Assembly: GCF_027066465.1 (NCBI RefSeq)
Contig: NZ_JAMONU010000056.1
Location: 1 to 13,662 of the forward strand
Length of the DNA stretch: 13,662 nt
Direction of reading: 5' to 3'
Source: Thermococcus sp.
Lineage (GTDB): Archaea > Methanobacteriota_B > Thermococci > Thermococcales > Thermococcaceae
Under the pieces are notes generated by a model, which did not search any database, had not been told where the DNA came from, and was given only the letters and a program-made list of their open reading frames with translations. The position numbers were made by a program, and so were the translations under genes. Shown here one piece after another: positions 1 through 8,062 of this stretch. The stretch's first letter is position 1. Every line of letters starts with the position of its first letter.

Positions 1-30
1 AGCGGCAATCCTTCTCTGCATCCTGAGCAT
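1..30 (-). CDS. rpl19e: 50S ribosomal protein L19e (eL19), N-terminal fragment cut by window edge
   Basis: Only the first ten codons are inside the window; they read MLRMQRRIAA, which agrees with the start of archaeal L19e, a large-subunit protein that follows L32e in this cluster in Thermococcales. I chose the ATG at 30 because GAGGTG lies 6 nt before it, the spacing used by most genes here. A second in-frame ATG at 36 shares its A with the L32e stop codon (TGATG) but would sit directly on the Shine-Dalgarno site. The identification rests on ten residues plus gene order, so it is good but not independent of context. Confidence 0.8.
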   Translation of the reverse strand, partial: MLRMQRRIAA

Positions 31-35
31 GAGCA

Positions 36-419
36 TCACCTCGCGTTGAGGACCTTAATCCCGAGCTCCTTGGCCCTCGCGATTATGAGTTCCCTCTTCC
101 TCGCGCCGACGGTTCCAGCTATCCTCGCTACCTGCCTGGTCGGGTCAAGCTTTTCCAGCTCCTTGAGGTTGTGAACGAGGACCTCCTCGTAGCCGCTCGG
201 GTGAAGTCCGCGCACGGCTTTAGGTGAGCTCCACCCTACGCTGGGTGAGCGGGGCTTGCCCTTCTTCTTGAGCCTCATCTTGCTGTCGATTCCCTTCGGC
301 CTTCTCCACTTGGGGTCGTTCTTGAACTTCGGGAACCTCCACCACTCCTGCCTAAGGAAGCGGGGCTTCTTCCTCTTGAGCTCGGCCCTTATCTTGAGGA
401 GTCTCGCCTTCTCGTCCAT
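36..419 (-). CDS. rpl32e: 50S ribosomal protein L32e (eL32)
   Basis: Large-subunit ribosomal protein found in archaea and eukaryotes but not bacteria. The 127-aa product is very basic, with a Lys/Arg-rich N-terminal third ([15 protein letters not shown] near residues 15-29, then repeated WRRPKG and [11 protein letters not shown] stretches) and the conserved [21 protein letters not shown] segment around residues 59-79. The C-terminal half has the hydrophobic core ending in [11 protein letters not shown]. The ATG at 419 follows GAGGTG by 6 nt. It lies between L6 and L19e in the archaeal spc-type order, with a 10-nt gap from L6. Family length is about 125-135 aa, so it is complete. Confidence 0.97.
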   Translation of the reverse strand: MDEKARLLKIRAELKRKKPRFLRQEWWRFPKFKNDPKWRRPKGIDSKMRLKKKGKPRSPSVGWSSPKAVRGLHPSGYEEVLVHNLKELEKLDPTRQVARIAGTVGARKRELIIARAKELGIKVLNAR

Positions 420-429
420 TTCTCACACC

Positions 430-984
430 TCAGAACTTTATCGGCTTGCCAGCCTTCTCAACTATGTAAATACCATCCTGGAAGACACGTCTGTCCCACT
501 TCGTTATCCTCGTGGCCTGCTCGATGTTGGCCGCGGTCTGGCCGACTGCTTCCTTGTCTATACCTTCAACCGTTACCTCCTGACCACGAACCTTGACTGT
601 GACACCCGGAAGGATTTTGGCCCTCCTCGGGGCCTTTTCACCGAGGAAGTTCTCGATGATAACTTCGTCACCCTGAACCTTAACGGTAATCGGGAAGTGG
701 CTGTAGACAACCTTGAGCTTGTAGGTGAACCCCTTGGTGACGCCCTTAATCATGTTGTTGATGTGAGCACTGAACGTTCTGACTATTGCTATGTCCTTCT
801 TCCGCGGGAACTCCTTGTATATCACGACCTTTCCGTCCTCGGTGAATATCTTAACCCCTGGATACTTGAGCTCCCTCTCCAGCTCACCCTTCGGCCCCTT
901 GACCTTGACGACGTTTCCCTCGACCGTAACCTCGACTCCCTCTGGAACTTCAACTTCCTCCCTCACCCAAGCGTCTATCGGCAT
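430..984 (-). CDS. rpl6: 50S ribosomal protein L6 (uL6)
   Basis: Large-subunit protein that binds 23S rRNA near the sarcin-ricin loop, at the factor-binding site. The 184-aa protein shows the family's two tandem related domains: the first begins [20 protein letters not shown] (about residues 14-33), the second has the same kind of pattern near [16 protein letters not shown] (about 125-140). It ends in [14 protein letters not shown]. The frame is open to a GTG at 993, but that codon is part of the Shine-Dalgarno sequence (GAGGTG then 6 nt then ATG), so I place the start at the ATG at 984. That gives MPIDAW, the usual archaeal start. It is 10 nt downstream of S8. Confidence 0.97.
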   Translation of the reverse strand: MPIDAWVREEVEVPEGVEVTVEGNVVKVKGPKGELERELKYPGVKIFTEDGKVVIYKEFPRKKDIAIVRTFSAHINNMIKGVTKGFTYKLKVVYSHFPITVKVQGDEVIIENFLGEKAPRRAKILPGVTVKVRGQEVTVEGIDKEAVGQTAANIEQATRITKWDRRVFQDGIYIVEKAGKPIKF

Positions 985-994
985 CGCTCTCACC

Positions 995-1387
995 TCAGTA
1001 GACGTAGGCTATCAGCCTTCCACCGATGCCCTTCTCACGGGCCTCCTTGTGGGTCATAACTCCCTGGGAGGTGGACACTATGAGGATTCCGAACTCAAAC
1101 GCTGGAAGGAACCTCTTCTCCCAGTACTCGTAGTCCCTGGCCTTGACCGGGAACCTCGGCTTAATTGCTCCTGCCTTGTTTATCTTGCCGATGAGCTGAA
1201 CGCGGTAGATGCCTGCCCTTCCATCGTCTATGAACTCGAACTCGCCGATGTAGCCGTTCTCCTGCATAACCCTGAGAACCTCACCGATGAGCTTCGAGGC
1301 GGGCTTTATGTAGACTTCCTTCTTTCCGACCCTCTCGCTGTTGGTCATGTGAGAGAGAGCGTTCGCAAGCGGGTCAAGCAGAGTCAT
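995..1387 (-). CDS. rps8: 30S ribosomal protein S8 (uS8)
   Basis: Small-subunit protein that binds the central domain of 16S rRNA and organises platform assembly; in bacteria and some archaea S8 also binds operon mRNA as a feedback regulator. The 130-aa product starts [19 protein letters not shown] and carries the family signature near the C-terminus ([15 protein letters not shown], about residues 101-115), ending GGRLIAYVY. The ATG at 1387 has GAGGTG 7 nt upstream. Length matches archaeal S8. Only 11 nt separate it from S14 upstream. I did not try to identify an S8-binding helix in the surrounding mRNA. Confidence 0.97.
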   Translation of the reverse strand: MTLLDPLANALSHMTNSERVGKKEVYIKPASKLIGEVLRVMQENGYIGEFEFIDDGRAGIYRVQLIGKINKAGAIKPRFPVKARDYEYWEKRFLPAFEFGILIVSTSQGVMTHKEAREKGIGGRLIAYVY

Positions 1388-1398
1388 CGCTTCTCACC

Positions 1399-1569
1399 TC
1401 ACTCATATTTCCTGAAGCCGAGCTTTGGAGCGACCTCGCGGAAGCAGTGCCTGCAGAGCATGAGGCCGTGTATCCTGATTATCGGGCCGTACTGGCCGCA
1501 ACGCATGCACCTTCTCGCTCCCTTACCAAACTTTCTCGGCTTTCTCTTGTTGTAATCCGCCTTCGCCAT
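1399..1569 (-). CDS. rps14: 30S ribosomal protein S14, zinc-binding short form (uS14)
   Basis: A 56-aa gene between L5 and S8. It begins [17 protein letters not shown] and contains a four-cysteine zinc site: Cys21-Met-Arg-Cys24 and Cys39-Arg-His-Cys42, spaced CxxC-x14-CxxC, then [14 protein letters not shown]. This is the archaeal/eukaryotic (S29-like) short S14 of the small-subunit head, not the longer zinc-free bacterial form. The ATG at 1569 overlaps nothing; GGAGGG inside the last codons of L5 gives the Shine-Dalgarno site about 8 nt upstream, so translation is probably coupled to L5. Complete for the family. Confidence 0.97.
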   Translation of the reverse strand: MAKADYNKRKPRKFGKGARRCMRCGQYGPIIRIHGLMLCRHCFREVAPKLGFRKYE

Positions 1570-1570
1570 C

Positions 1571-2122
1571 TCACAATCCCTCCACGTTGACCTTGAACTC
1601 CTCCATAGCGAAGACTATACCCTCTTCCTTAGTCAGCTTGTGCCTGTTCGGAATCTTCCTCCTCTGCCTCTTCCTCCTCGCAACCCTAAAGCCGGGCCTC
1701 TCAAGGGTAACGCAGACGTCCATACCGAAGATGCCTATCTCGGGGTCGTACTCGACGCCCGGTATGTTGATGTGCTCCTGGATTCCAAAGCAGAAGTTCC
1801 CGTGCTCGTCGAAGTTGCCGACGCTGAGCTTCCTGTCCACGGCCTCAAGGAGCCTGTCGAGCATCTCGTAGGCCTTCTTTCCACGGAGTGTAACTTTAAC
1901 CGCTATCGGCTCACCGCGCCTTATTCCGAAGTCCTTGTTGGTCTGCTTCGCGCGCCTCCTAATCGGCTTCTGACCGACGAGCTGCTCAAGCATCTTCTCG
2001 GCCTTGGTTAAGCGCTCACCGCTCTCGCCGACGCCAATGTTTATTGTGACCTTCGCAATCCTCGGCTTTCTCATCGGGTGAGCCTCCCAGTCTGCAAGAA
2101 TGGCCTCCCTGTTAATCTGCAT
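1571..2122 (-). CDS. rpl5: 50S ribosomal protein L5 (uL5)
   Basis: Large-subunit protein of the central protuberance that contacts 5S rRNA and the P-site tRNA. The 183-aa sequence starts [20 protein letters not shown] and shows the family core [20 protein letters not shown] (about residues 26-45), [20 protein letters not shown] (51-70), and [20 protein letters not shown] (about 110-129). The C-terminus is the basic archaeal tail around [20 protein letters not shown]. The ATG at 2122 has GAGGTG 7 nt upstream. The S14 start lies one base after its stop, so the two are translationally linked. Confidence 0.98.
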   Translation of the reverse strand: MQINREAILADWEAHPMRKPRIAKVTINIGVGESGERLTKAEKMLEQLVGQKPIRRRAKQTNKDFGIRRGEPIAVKVTLRGKKAYEMLDRLLEAVDRKLSVGNFDEHGNFCFGIQEHINIPGVEYDPEIGIFGMDVCVTLERPGFRVARRKRQRRKIPNRHKLTKEEGIVFAMEEFKVNVEGL

Positions 2123-2133
2123 CGTCTCTCACC

Positions 2134-2865
2134 TCACGGAAGGGAAATCTCCGGCTTGTCCTTACCCACGACGAAGGCGTACTCCTTCAGGGTGTCGAAG
2201 AGCTCGCCGTTCTCGTCCTCGATGGTGACGACGTCGGGCCAGCCCATTGGGAAGTGCCTGACCTCGACTATCTTGCCCTTCCTCGCGACGTTCTTACCCT
2301 GGGTAACGAAGACGTAGGCACCGACCTCGAAGGGCAGTATCTTGACTATCTGCCTCTCCGGAACCTTCATGATGACGGTGTAGGAGGTCTTGTAGGCGTC
2401 CTTCTCGGCGAGGCTAACGAGGTGGTTGGTTCCGTCGTGGAGGTTGAGCTGGACCTTCGCGCCCTTGACCATCCTCTTGTTGTCAATCCTGAAGGGTTTG
2501 AGCTTGGCTTCCTCCCCGCTTATCGGGTGGAGGATGAGCTTGCCAATCCTGTTGGGCAGAACCCTGTAGTGCTCTCCGGTTTCCGGAATCGAGACGACGT
2601 CCATGATTCCAACCGGGAACTTGTAATCCTTCCTAACGCGACCGTCAACGAGTATCTTGCCCTCGTTGAGTATCTTTCTGGCTTCTCTCGCGGTTCTCGC
2701 GTAGCCAAGGTAGTCCCTGACTATGTAGAGGAGCGGTATGGAAGTCTTCATGCTGTGCGGACCCGGACTCGGGCGGACGGCCCACTTATATTCCTTCCTC
2801 CGTATATACCAGGCGGTCGGAGCGGCAAGCCTCTTAAGGTGCCTCTTCGGACCCTTTCTCGCCAT
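2134..2865 (-). CDS. rps4e: 30S ribosomal protein S4e (eS4)
   Basis: Archaeal/eukaryotic small-subunit protein with no bacterial counterpart. The 243-aa product starts [16 protein letters not shown]. Three regions are visible: an S4-like RNA-binding segment around residues 42-105 ([20 protein letters not shown], then [20 protein letters not shown]), a central domain, and a C-terminal KOW-like element around [18 protein letters not shown]. The frame extends one codon upstream to a GTG, but the ATG at 2865 is better placed behind GAGGAGGG and gives the usual N-terminus. That ATG shares its A with the L24 stop (TGATG), which indicates translational coupling. Confidence 0.97.
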   Translation of the reverse strand: MARKGPKRHLKRLAAPTAWYIRRKEYKWAVRPSPGPHSMKTSIPLLYIVRDYLGYARTAREARKILNEGKILVDGRVRKDYKFPVGIMDVVSIPETGEHYRVLPNRIGKLILHPISGEEAKLKPFRIDNKRMVKGAKVQLNLHDGTNHLVSLAEKDAYKTSYTVIMKVPERQIVKILPFEVGAYVFVTQGKNVARKGKIVEVRHFPMGWPDVVTIEDENGELFDTLKEYAFVVGKDKPEISLP

Positions 2866-3230
2866 CACTCAGCCCTCCTCTTAATTATTTTCTCTCTCCT
2901 CTCATCGTCGAGGTTGAGGTCAACAATCATGACGTTCGAGGGATGAAGCGGGTAGTAAACCTCGGTTCCGTCGGTCTTCTTCTGGGTGACGCCCTCAACA
3001 TGAATCCTGTAGCGCTTGAGGTCGACCTCGACGACCTTTCCTTCCTTGCCCTTGAAGTCACCGCGCATGACCTTGACCTTGTCGCCAACCCTAATCGGGA
3101 GGTTCCTGACGCCGTACTTCTCCCTCAGCTCCCTGCTCAGGGTGGCGCTCATTATCTTGTTCCTTAGGTGAAGGGGAGCGTTGTGGAGGAACTTCCTCTG
3201 CTTTCTCGGCTGCTTCATATCAAGCTTCAT
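2865..3230 (-). CDS. rpl24: 50S ribosomal protein L24 (uL24)
   Basis: Early-assembling large-subunit protein near the exit tunnel. The 121-aa product has the basic archaeal N-terminal extension ([18 protein letters not shown], residues 6-23) and a KOW motif in [20 protein letters not shown] (about 48-67). It continues [20 protein letters not shown] and ends in a charged tail, [14 protein letters not shown]. The ATG at 3230 has GAGGTG 8 nt upstream. The stop overlaps the S4e start by one base. It is longer than bacterial L24 (about 103 aa) because of the N-terminal extension, as expected in archaea. Confidence 0.97.
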   Translation of the reverse strand: MKLDMKQPRKQRKFLHNAPLHLRNKIMSATLSRELREKYGVRNLPIRVGDKVKVMRGDFKGKEGKVVEVDLKRYRIHVEGVTQKKTDGTEVYYPLHPSNVMIVDLNLDDERREKIIKRRAE

Positions 3231-3242
3231 AACTCTCTCACC

Positions 3243-3668
3243 TCACAGCACTATGCTCGCTATGCTACCGAGCCTTACCCAGCGCTCGGCGGCTTCCCTA
3301 GCTATGGCACCCCTTATCTCGGTTCCCCTCGGGACGCCTTCGGGGGTCACTATCGCGGCCGCGTTGTCCTCGAACTTAACGCGCATGCCGTCGAGCCTTC
3401 TGTACTCCTTTCTCTGCCTGACGATTACGGCCCTGACAACCTGGTGTCTCATGTCGGGCCTTCCCTTCTTGACCGTGGCGACGACCATGTCACCGACGCC
3501 AGCGCTGGCGAGCCTCCTTCTGGTTCCCTTGTAGCCGACAACGCCGATTATCTGGATGACCTTGGCACCGCTGTTGTCGGCGACCTTGAGGTAGGCGCCG
3601 ACCGGAAGAGCGCGGGTCGGTCTGACGGGGCTGATTCCCCTCGTCGCACCGGCACCCTTCTTGGCCAT
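3243..3668 (-). CDS. rpl14: 50S ribosomal protein L14 (uL14)
   Basis: Conserved large-subunit protein at the intersubunit surface, next to the factor-binding region. The 141-aa protein begins [20 protein letters not shown], the archaeal N-terminal extension absent from the ~122-aa bacterial protein. It has the family segments [18 protein letters not shown] (about residues 25-42), [20 protein letters not shown] and the C-terminal [20 protein letters not shown]. The frame stays open for 16 more codons into S17, but the ATG at 3668 gives the universally seen N-terminus and lies after a GGAGGGGGTG-rich stretch. It starts 4 nt past the S17 stop. Confidence 0.97.
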   Translation of the reverse strand: MAKKGAGATRGISPVRPTRALPVGAYLKVADNSGAKVIQIIGVVGYKGTRRRLASAGVGDMVVATVKKGRPDMRHQVVRAVIVRQRKEYRRLDGMRVKFEDNAAAIVTPEGVPRGTEIRGAIAREAAERWVRLGSIASIVL

Positions 3669-3672
3669 CGCC

Positions 3673-4017
3673 TCACACCCCCTCCTTTCTCTCGGCCCTC
3701 TCAAGAACGGCCACAACGACCCAGCTCTTGGTCTTGCTTATCGGCCTGGTCTCTGCTATGAGAACCTTGTCGCCGGTTTTTGCATTTATGCACGGCGGGT
3801 TGTGGGCGTGAACCTTGCTCCTCCTGAGCTCGTAGCGCTCGTATTTCTTGAGGTAGTGGTAGTACTGCCTCTCGACGACGACCGTTTTCTTGCCCTTATC
3901 ACTAACAACGATGCCCTCAACGTACCTCCCATGTATCTTAAGGTTCCCATGCCAAGGGCACTTGGGGTCATCACACACCTCAGCGGGAGGCTGAATCCTC
4001 AATCCAATCTCTCTCAT
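3673..4017 (-). CDS. rps17: 30S ribosomal protein S17 (uS17)
   Basis: Primary 16S rRNA-binding protein of the small-subunit body. The 114-aa protein starts [20 protein letters not shown]. The archaeal N-terminal extension contains Cys15, Cys20 and His23 in [10 protein letters not shown], before the OB-fold (FEG-type segment [20 protein letters not shown], then [20 protein letters not shown] and [20 protein letters not shown]). The frame is open to GTG at 4026, but GAGGTG is 6 nt before the ATG at 4017, so that is the start. Its ATG overlaps the stop of the RNase P gene as ATGA (4-nt overlap). The Cys/His cluster could bind zinc; I infer this from spacing only. Confidence 0.96.
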   Translation of the reverse strand: MREIGLRIQPPAEVCDDPKCPWHGNLKIHGRYVEGIVVSDKGKKTVVVERQYYHYLKKYERYELRRSKVHAHNPPCINAKTGDKVLIAETRPISKTKSWVVVAVLERAERKEGV

Positions 4018-4391
4018 TTCCGCCACCTCTTCTTGAGCCTCATCTCGGGTCTTCCAATCAAATCACGACCGTTGATTCGGATTTTCTCATCGCCGAGGTC
4101 GAACTCAATCTCGACCACGTCCTTCGGAACGACCCAAACCCTCTCCCCACATATGGTGAGGGTGTTCCTCGTCTCGTCGAGGACGTAGCCCTCGATGCCG
4201 ACCAGCTCTGGATGAGATGCCCTTATAATCTTTGCTTTGAGGCCTATGAGCTCATGCCAGACCACGTTTTTCCGCGTCACTCGACCTCTATGAGCTCCTC
4301 GGAAAATCCAAGGTCTGCGAGCAACTTCTTGATACGGTCCCTGTGGTCGCCTTGAAGTTCTATCCTTCCCTTCTTTACGGTTCCGCCGCAT
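4014..4391 (-). CDS. rnp1: Ribonuclease P protein component 1 (archaeal Rpp29/Pop4)
   Basis: Protein subunit of archaeal RNase P, which removes the 5' leader from pre-tRNA; Rpp29 pairs with Rpp21 and helps the RNA's substrate-binding domain. The Sm-like barrel spans about residues 45-120: [52 protein letters not shown], then [17 protein letters not shown]. The start is uncertain. The longest form (125 aa) begins at ATG 4391 inside the aIF1 gene in another frame, with no Shine-Dalgarno site; it resembles the basic N-terminus (MRRN...[10 protein letters not shown]) I recall for the Pyrococcus protein. The alternative is GTG at 4280, forming GTGA with the aIF1 stop and giving 88 aa that still hold the whole fold. 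Its presence between aIF1 and S17 is usual in Thermococcales. Confidence 0.9.
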   Translation of the reverse strand: MRRNRKEGKDRTSRRPQGPYQEVARRPWIFRGAHRGRVTRKNVVWHELIGLKAKIIRASHPELVGIEGYVLDETRNTLTICGERVWVVPKDVVEIEFDLGDEKIRINGRDLIGRPEMRLKKRWRK

Positions 4392-4573
4392 GCCAGCTTC
4401 GCCTTCAGCTTCTTTGCGATGTCATCTAAGTCAAATTCCTTTTCGTCTATGCCCTCGATTATGGTCTTAAGCTTTCCGTAGCGGGCCCTCTCAATGTAAA
4501 CCCTAATCCTCTGCTGTTCCTTCAGGACCTCCTTAAAGAGCATCTCATCCAGAGGGTTCACAATCCTCGGCAC
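4277..4573 (-). CDS. Translation initiation factor aIF1 (SUI1 homologue)
   Basis: Archaeal initiation factor that binds the small subunit near the P site and helps discriminate start codons; homologue of eIF1. The 98-aa protein has the SUI1 fold from about residue 22 on: [20 protein letters not shown], the basic loop, then [20 protein letters not shown], the ACGGT..G.I..QGDH pattern that marks the family, and a final helix [13 protein letters not shown]. Translation begins at GTG 4573, preceded by GGTGAGG four nt upstream; the codon after it gives [11 protein letters not shown], the usual N-terminus. It starts 6 nt past L29 and overlaps the longest RNase P reading frame by 115 nt. Confidence 0.95.
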   Translation of the reverse strand: MPRIVNPLDEMLFKEVLKEQQRIRVYIERARYGKLKTIIEGIDEKEFDLDDIAKKLKAKLACGGTVKKGRIELQGDHRDRIKKLLADLGFSEELIEVE

Positions 4574-4579
4574 CTAACC

Positions 4580-4780
4580 TCACCTTTTCTCCCTAAGCTT
4601 CTCCTTTTTTATTGTGAGCAGGCGCGCGATGTCGCGCCTTAGATTCCTAATGACCATGGGGTTCTCGAGCGAAGCCCCCATGGTGAGCACACCCCTCTCC
4701 TTGGCAAGCTCAAGCCTTAGCTCCCTTATCTTCTTGTCTATCTCCTCGATGCTCATCTCCCTAATCTCACTGGGCTTCAT
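4580..4780 (-). CDS. rpl29: 50S ribosomal protein L29 (uL29)
   Basis: Small helical protein near the polypeptide exit tunnel, where it helps form the docking site for SRP and chaperones. The 66-aa product [20 protein letters not shown] continues as two antiparallel helices, with the family segment [10 protein letters not shown] (about residues 21-30) and the second helix [20 protein letters not shown]. The ATG at 4780 has GAGGTG 7 nt upstream. Its start overlaps the end of S3 by 14 nt, so reinitiation from S3 is likely. Confidence 0.96.
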   Translation of the reverse strand: MKPSEIREMSIEEIDKKIRELRLELAKERGVLTMGASLENPMVIRNLRRDIARLLTIKKEKLREKR

Positions 4781-5396
4781 TGCCGCTCACCTCTTCCTCG
4801 ATTACTTCCTTGACCTCAATCTCATCTGGCAACCTCGCGTCGGGCGGCATGATGGCGACCTTAACGCCGATGACACCGAGCTTGAGCAGTGCCTGGGCGT
4901 AGCCCTTGCTGACGAGGGTCTCAGCGGGGTTCCCGACCTTGGCGAGGTAGCCCTGGTAGAACCTGACGCTTTTCGCCCTTTCGCCGGTGAGTTTTCCGCT
5001 CAGGCGAATCTCAACACCCCTAGCTCCGTTCCTCATGATGGCCCTGATTGCTGAGTAGGCCGCCCTCCTGAAGTGAACTCCCTTCTCAAGGGCCTGGGCA
5101 AGCCTTACCGCCTGGACCTTGGCGTTGAGGTAGGGGTTCTTGATTTCCTCAACCTCAATCTGCGGGTTTTCGAGGCCGAACTGCCTCTCGAGAATCCTAG
5201 TGAGCTCTCTGATTCTCTTCCCACCCCGACCTATAACGTAACCGGGGCTTGCGGCAAAGATTATAACCTTTGTTCCGAGGGGAGTTTTCTTGATATCGAG
5301 ACCTCCGTAACCCGCCCTTCTGAGTTCCTTCTCAAGGTACTCGTCAATGAGCATCTCCCTAACGCCTTCCTTGATGAAGTACCTCTCGATGGCCAA
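4767..5396 (-). CDS. rps3: 30S ribosomal protein S3 (uS3), TTG start
   Basis: Small-subunit protein at the mRNA entry channel. The 209-aa protein has a type II KH domain with the GxxG loop GRGG at residues 56-59 (in [20 protein letters not shown]), then the S3 C-terminal domain with [20 protein letters not shown] and the signature [20 protein letters not shown]. The tail is acidic ([17 protein letters not shown]). I place the start at TTG 5396, 5 nt after GGAGGTGA. It yields [11 protein letters not shown], the expected N-terminus; the in-frame GTG at 5405 is part of the Shine-Dalgarno site. That site also contains the L22 stop codon, so the genes are coupled. Confidence 0.96.
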   Translation of the reverse strand: MAIERYFIKEGVREMLIDEYLEKELRRAGYGGLDIKKTPLGTKVIIFAASPGYVIGRGGKRIRELTRILERQFGLENPQIEVEEIKNPYLNAKVQAVRLAQALEKGVHFRRAAYSAIRAIMRNGARGVEIRLSGKLTGERAKSVRFYQGYLAKVGNPAETLVSKGYAQALLKLGVIGVKVAIMPPDARLPDEIEVKEVIEEEVSGNEAQ

Positions 5397-5401
5397 AGGT
5401 C

Positions 5402-5872
5402 TCACCTCCTAATCTCCTCGACGACTATCTCAATGTGGGTGGTCTGCTCGTTGAACGGGGTGGCCCTTCCGAAGGCCCTTGGAATGTAACCCCTTAAGAC
5501 TGGACCCCTGTGCGCTGCCGCGTGGATTATCTTGAGCCTGTCGACGTCGAGGCCCTTCTGCTCGGCGTTGTTCTTGACGTTGAGGAGTATCTTCTTTACG
5601 GCCTTGGCAACCTTGACCGGATACCTTCCGGGACCGAAGCCCCTGCCCGGCTTGTGGCCCTGGCTGTCGTTGAAGCGCCTCATCGGAACTGGCCTTCTCT
5701 TTGCTATAACGTCGTCGAGGTACTTAAGGGCGTCGTTGAGCATCATGCCCCTTATCTCCCTAAGCAACTCGACGCTGTGCTTGGGCGAAATCCTGAGGTC
5801 CCTTCCGCTCGCGCGGGCCATTCTGTCCGGGTCAAAATTTTGGAATGAGTAGGAAAACCTGCCCCTGCTCAT
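5402..5872 (-). CDS. rpl22: 50S ribosomal protein L22 (uL22)
   Basis: Large-subunit protein whose beta-hairpin lines the exit tunnel. The 156-aa sequence begins [20 protein letters not shown] and contains the archaeal core [40 protein letters not shown] and the glycine-rich loop [20 protein letters not shown], then [20 protein letters not shown] and the C-terminal strand [10 protein letters not shown]. It is longer than bacterial L22 (about 110 aa), as is usual in archaea. The ATG at 5872 is 6 nt after GAGGTG. It sits 10 nt from the S19 stop. Confidence 0.97.
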   Translation of the reverse strand: MSRGRFSYSFQNFDPDRMARASGRDLRISPKHSVELLREIRGMMLNDALKYLDDVIAKRRPVPMRRFNDSQGHKPGRGFGPGRYPVKVAKAVKKILLNVKNNAEQKGLDVDRLKIIHAAAHRGPVLRGYIPRAFGRATPFNEQTTHIEIVVEEIRR

Positions 5873-5882
5873 CTAAACCACC

Positions 5883-6284
5883 TCACTTGATTGCCACGAA
5901 CATTGATGACCTTGTAGCTCCGACACCCGGCGAGCCGTGCTGGACTACCTTCCTCGTCATGGCGAACTCCCCGAGGTAGTGCCCAATCATCTCGGGCTTT
6001 ATCTCAATGGGAACGAACTCCTTGCCGTTGTGGACATGGACGGTGATTCCCACCATCTCAGGGAGGACTATCATGTCCCTGCTGTGGGTCCTTATGGGTT
6101 TGGTGTACTTGCCCTTCTTGGCCAGGCGAATCTTCCTGAGGAGCTTCTTCTGCTCCGGGGAGAGGCCCCTCTTGAGGCTCCTCCTCTGCCTGGCCGGGAG
6201 GAGCTTGGCGAACTCCTCAAGGGACATGTTGAGCAGTTCGTCGAGCGTGTAACCCCTATACCTAAACTCCTTCTTTCTCGCCAT
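5883..6284 (-). CDS. rps19: 30S ribosomal protein S19 (uS19)
   Basis: Small-subunit head protein that contacts the A-site tRNA region and forms intersubunit bridges. The 133-aa product begins [20 protein letters not shown] and has the archaeal N-terminal helical extension through about residue 60 ([20 protein letters not shown]). The conserved S19 domain follows: [40 protein letters not shown] and [20 protein letters not shown]. The frame opens two codons earlier at GTG 6290, but the ATG at 6284 lies 6 nt past GGAGGAA and gives the expected N-terminus. The gap from L2 is only 2 nt. Confidence 0.97.
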   Translation of the reverse strand: MARKKEFRYRGYTLDELLNMSLEEFAKLLPARQRRSLKRGLSPEQKKLLRKIRLAKKGKYTKPIRTHSRDMIVLPEMVGITVHVHNGKEFVPIEIKPEMIGHYLGEFAMTRKVVQHGSPGVGATRSSMFVAIK

Positions 6285-6286
6285 CT

Positions 6287-7006
6287 TCACTTCCTCCTAC
6301 CGGTTCTTCTCGCGGCTATGTGACCGACCTTCCTTCCGGGCGGAGCGCGCCTCGAAACTGTCGAGGGTCTGCCTATGTGGTGCTCCTTACCGCCGTGCGG
6401 GTGGTTGACGGCGTTCATCTTGACACCCCTCGGCTTGGGCCAGAACCTGTTTCTGGCTTTGGCGATGTAGTAGGCCTTACCGGCTTTGACTATCGGCTTC
6501 TCAAGCCTTCCACCGCCGGCAACAACACCTATGGTTGCCCTGCACTCGGGCTTGAACTGCTTGAGCTCGCCGCTCGGAAGCTGCACGATGACCTTGTCCT
6601 TCTCCCTCGAAACCACGAGGGCGTAGGTTCCCCCAGCTCTAACGTACTTCCCGCCGTCGCCCGGAACCCCCTCGATGTTGTAAACGTAGGTTCCCTCCGG
6701 TATCTTGGCGAGCGGAAGCGTGTTGCCTATCGCCACAGGAGCCTCCGGTCCAATGTATATCTCCTGCCCGACGAGGACTCCTTCAGGGGCGAGGATTAAC
6801 TTCTCCGTTCCGTCCTCAAACTTAACGCGAGCGACCGGAGCGGTCCTTCCCGGGTCGTGGAGGATTTCCTGAACGACTCCCCTGAGGGTCTTCTCCTTCG
6901 TCACGTTGAGAGGAACGTACTTAACGGCACCCCTATACCTGTGGGAGGGAGCGCGGAAGGTTGTAGTGCCCTTACCTCTCCTCTGCTGTATGAGACTCTT
7001 TCCCAT
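6287..7006 (-). CDS. rpl2: 50S ribosomal protein L2 (uL2)
   Basis: Large-subunit protein needed for subunit association and peptidyl-transferase activity. The 239-aa archaeal form shows the N-terminal OB-fold with [20 protein letters not shown] (residues 47-66), an SH3-like C-terminal domain with [20 protein letters not shown] (161-180), and the nearly universal HPHGG motif at 202-206 (in [20 protein letters not shown]). It ends with a basic tail. The ATG at 7006 is 7 nt after GAGGTGA. The length (about 240) is typical for archaea. Confidence 0.98.
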   Translation of the reverse strand: MGKSLIQQRRGKGTTTFRAPSHRYRGAVKYVPLNVTKEKTLRGVVQEILHDPGRTAPVARVKFEDGTEKLILAPEGVLVGQEIYIGPEAPVAIGNTLPLAKIPEGTYVYNIEGVPGDGGKYVRAGGTYALVVSREKDKVIVQLPSGELKQFKPECRATIGVVAGGGRLEKPIVKAGKAYYIAKARNRFWPKPRGVKMNAVNHPHGGKEHHIGRPSTVSRRAPPGRKVGHIAARRTGRRK

Positions 7007-7017
7007 CTCACATCACC

Positions 7018-7278
7018 TCAGAACAATCCCAACCTTGCGGCAATCTCACTCGCGTCGTATTCGGGCTTGAGCTTGACGTAGGCCTTCTTCTCGCCCCTCA
7101 TTGTGATGAGGGTGTTGACCTTCTCAACTTTAACGTTGAACATCTCTTCCACGGCTCTCTTGATATCCTGCTTGGTTGCCCTCCTGTCCACTATGAAGGT
7201 GAGCTTGTTCTCCTTCTCGATGAGCGAAACGGCCTTCTCGGTAACGAGCGGCCTTATGATAACTTTATATGGGTCCAT
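7018..7278 (-). CDS. rpl23: 50S ribosomal protein L23 (uL23)
   Basis: Exit-tunnel protein that docks SRP and other nascent-chain factors. The 86-aa protein [20 protein letters not shown] shows the family pattern of a beta-alpha-beta core: RPLVTEKA (residues 9-16), [20 protein letters not shown] and [20 protein letters not shown]. The extended loop seen in bacterial L23 is short, as in archaea, and the end is [12 protein letters not shown]. The ATG at 7278 follows GGGTGATGAGAG, a weaker Shine-Dalgarno match than its neighbours. It starts 6 nt after L4. Confidence 0.97.
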   Translation of the reverse strand: MDPYKVIIRPLVTEKAVSLIEKENKLTFIVDRRATKQDIKRAVEEMFNVKVEKVNTLITMRGEKKAYVKLKPEYDASEIAARLGLF

Positions 7279-7284
7279 CTCTCA

Positions 7285-8052
7285 TCACCCGTAGATTTCC
7301 CTAAGCCTCTCTATAGCGCTCTTCGTCCATATCGTGAGCCTTCCCGGGTGGGTTCCGGGCGCGAGAAGCTCAACGCCGAGGTTGTCAACGGTAACGACGT
7401 CAACTCCCGGGTGGTTCCTCGCTCCCTGGACGATTCCCTCGTTCTTAGCCACAACGATGAGCGGCCCCTTGGCCTTCTTGTAGCGCCTTCCGCGCATCTT
7501 GCCCTTTCCGGCCCTTATCTTGGTGTTCTTCTTGGCCCTCTCAATGTCGTCCCATATTCCGAGCTTCTTGAATATCTCCCTGGTCTGAGCGGTCTTGAAA
7601 ACGCCCTGGAGGTCGTCAACTACCACGAGCGGGAAGGCCGGGACGTTGTCTATAACGTGTCCCCTTGCCCTCACCAGGTCGGGGTTTGCGGTTGCGGCTA
7701 TGGCGCTCATTATAGCGAGCCTGCGCTCCTTCTTGTTGATGTCCTCCCAGATTATCTTCTCGACCTTCGGCGGGTGGGTTCTCCTTCCGCCCCTCGCGAA
7801 GGGAACGAAGGCCGCGAACCTTGGCGGGGTCTTTATCCTCTCGACCCTCGCCATTCCGTGGCCCTTACCGATGTTCTCGGTAACGCGCCTCTTTCCAGCG
7901 AGCGGGTCCCTTCCCTGGGGCTGTATCCTGTGGGTCCAGGAAGCGATGACAGCCCTCCTGATGAGGTCGGGCCTGAAGGGAGTGCTGAACACCTTGGGAA
8001 GCTCTATCTCCTCAACGGGCTCGCCTTCGAGATTGAAGACCTTAACCTTCAT
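7285..8052 (-). CDS. rpl4: 50S ribosomal protein L4 (uL4/L1e), archaeal form
   Basis: Large-subunit protein whose loop reaches the exit-tunnel constriction. The 255-aa product matches the archaeal/eukaryotic L4 (L1e) type: [20 protein letters not shown] at the N-terminus, [16 protein letters not shown] (about 39-54), the tunnel loop with [18 protein letters not shown], and the core [20 protein letters not shown]. The basic segment [20 protein letters not shown] and [20 protein letters not shown] complete it. The ATG at 8052 has GAGGTGA five nt upstream. It is separated from L3 by 10 nt. Some bacterial L4 proteins repress their own operon; nothing in this sequence shows that here. Confidence 0.97.
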   Translation of the reverse strand: MKVKVFNLEGEPVEEIELPKVFSTPFRPDLIRRAVIASWTHRIQPQGRDPLAGKRRVTENIGKGHGMARVERIKTPPRFAAFVPFARGGRRTHPPKVEKIIWEDINKKERRLAIMSAIAATANPDLVRARGHVIDNVPAFPLVVVDDLQGVFKTAQTREIFKKLGIWDDIERAKKNTKIRAGKGKMRGRRYKKAKGPLIVVAKNEGIVQGARNHPGVDVVTVDNLGVELLAPGTHPGRLTIWTKSAIERLREIYG

Positions 8053-8062
8053 CTATCTCACC

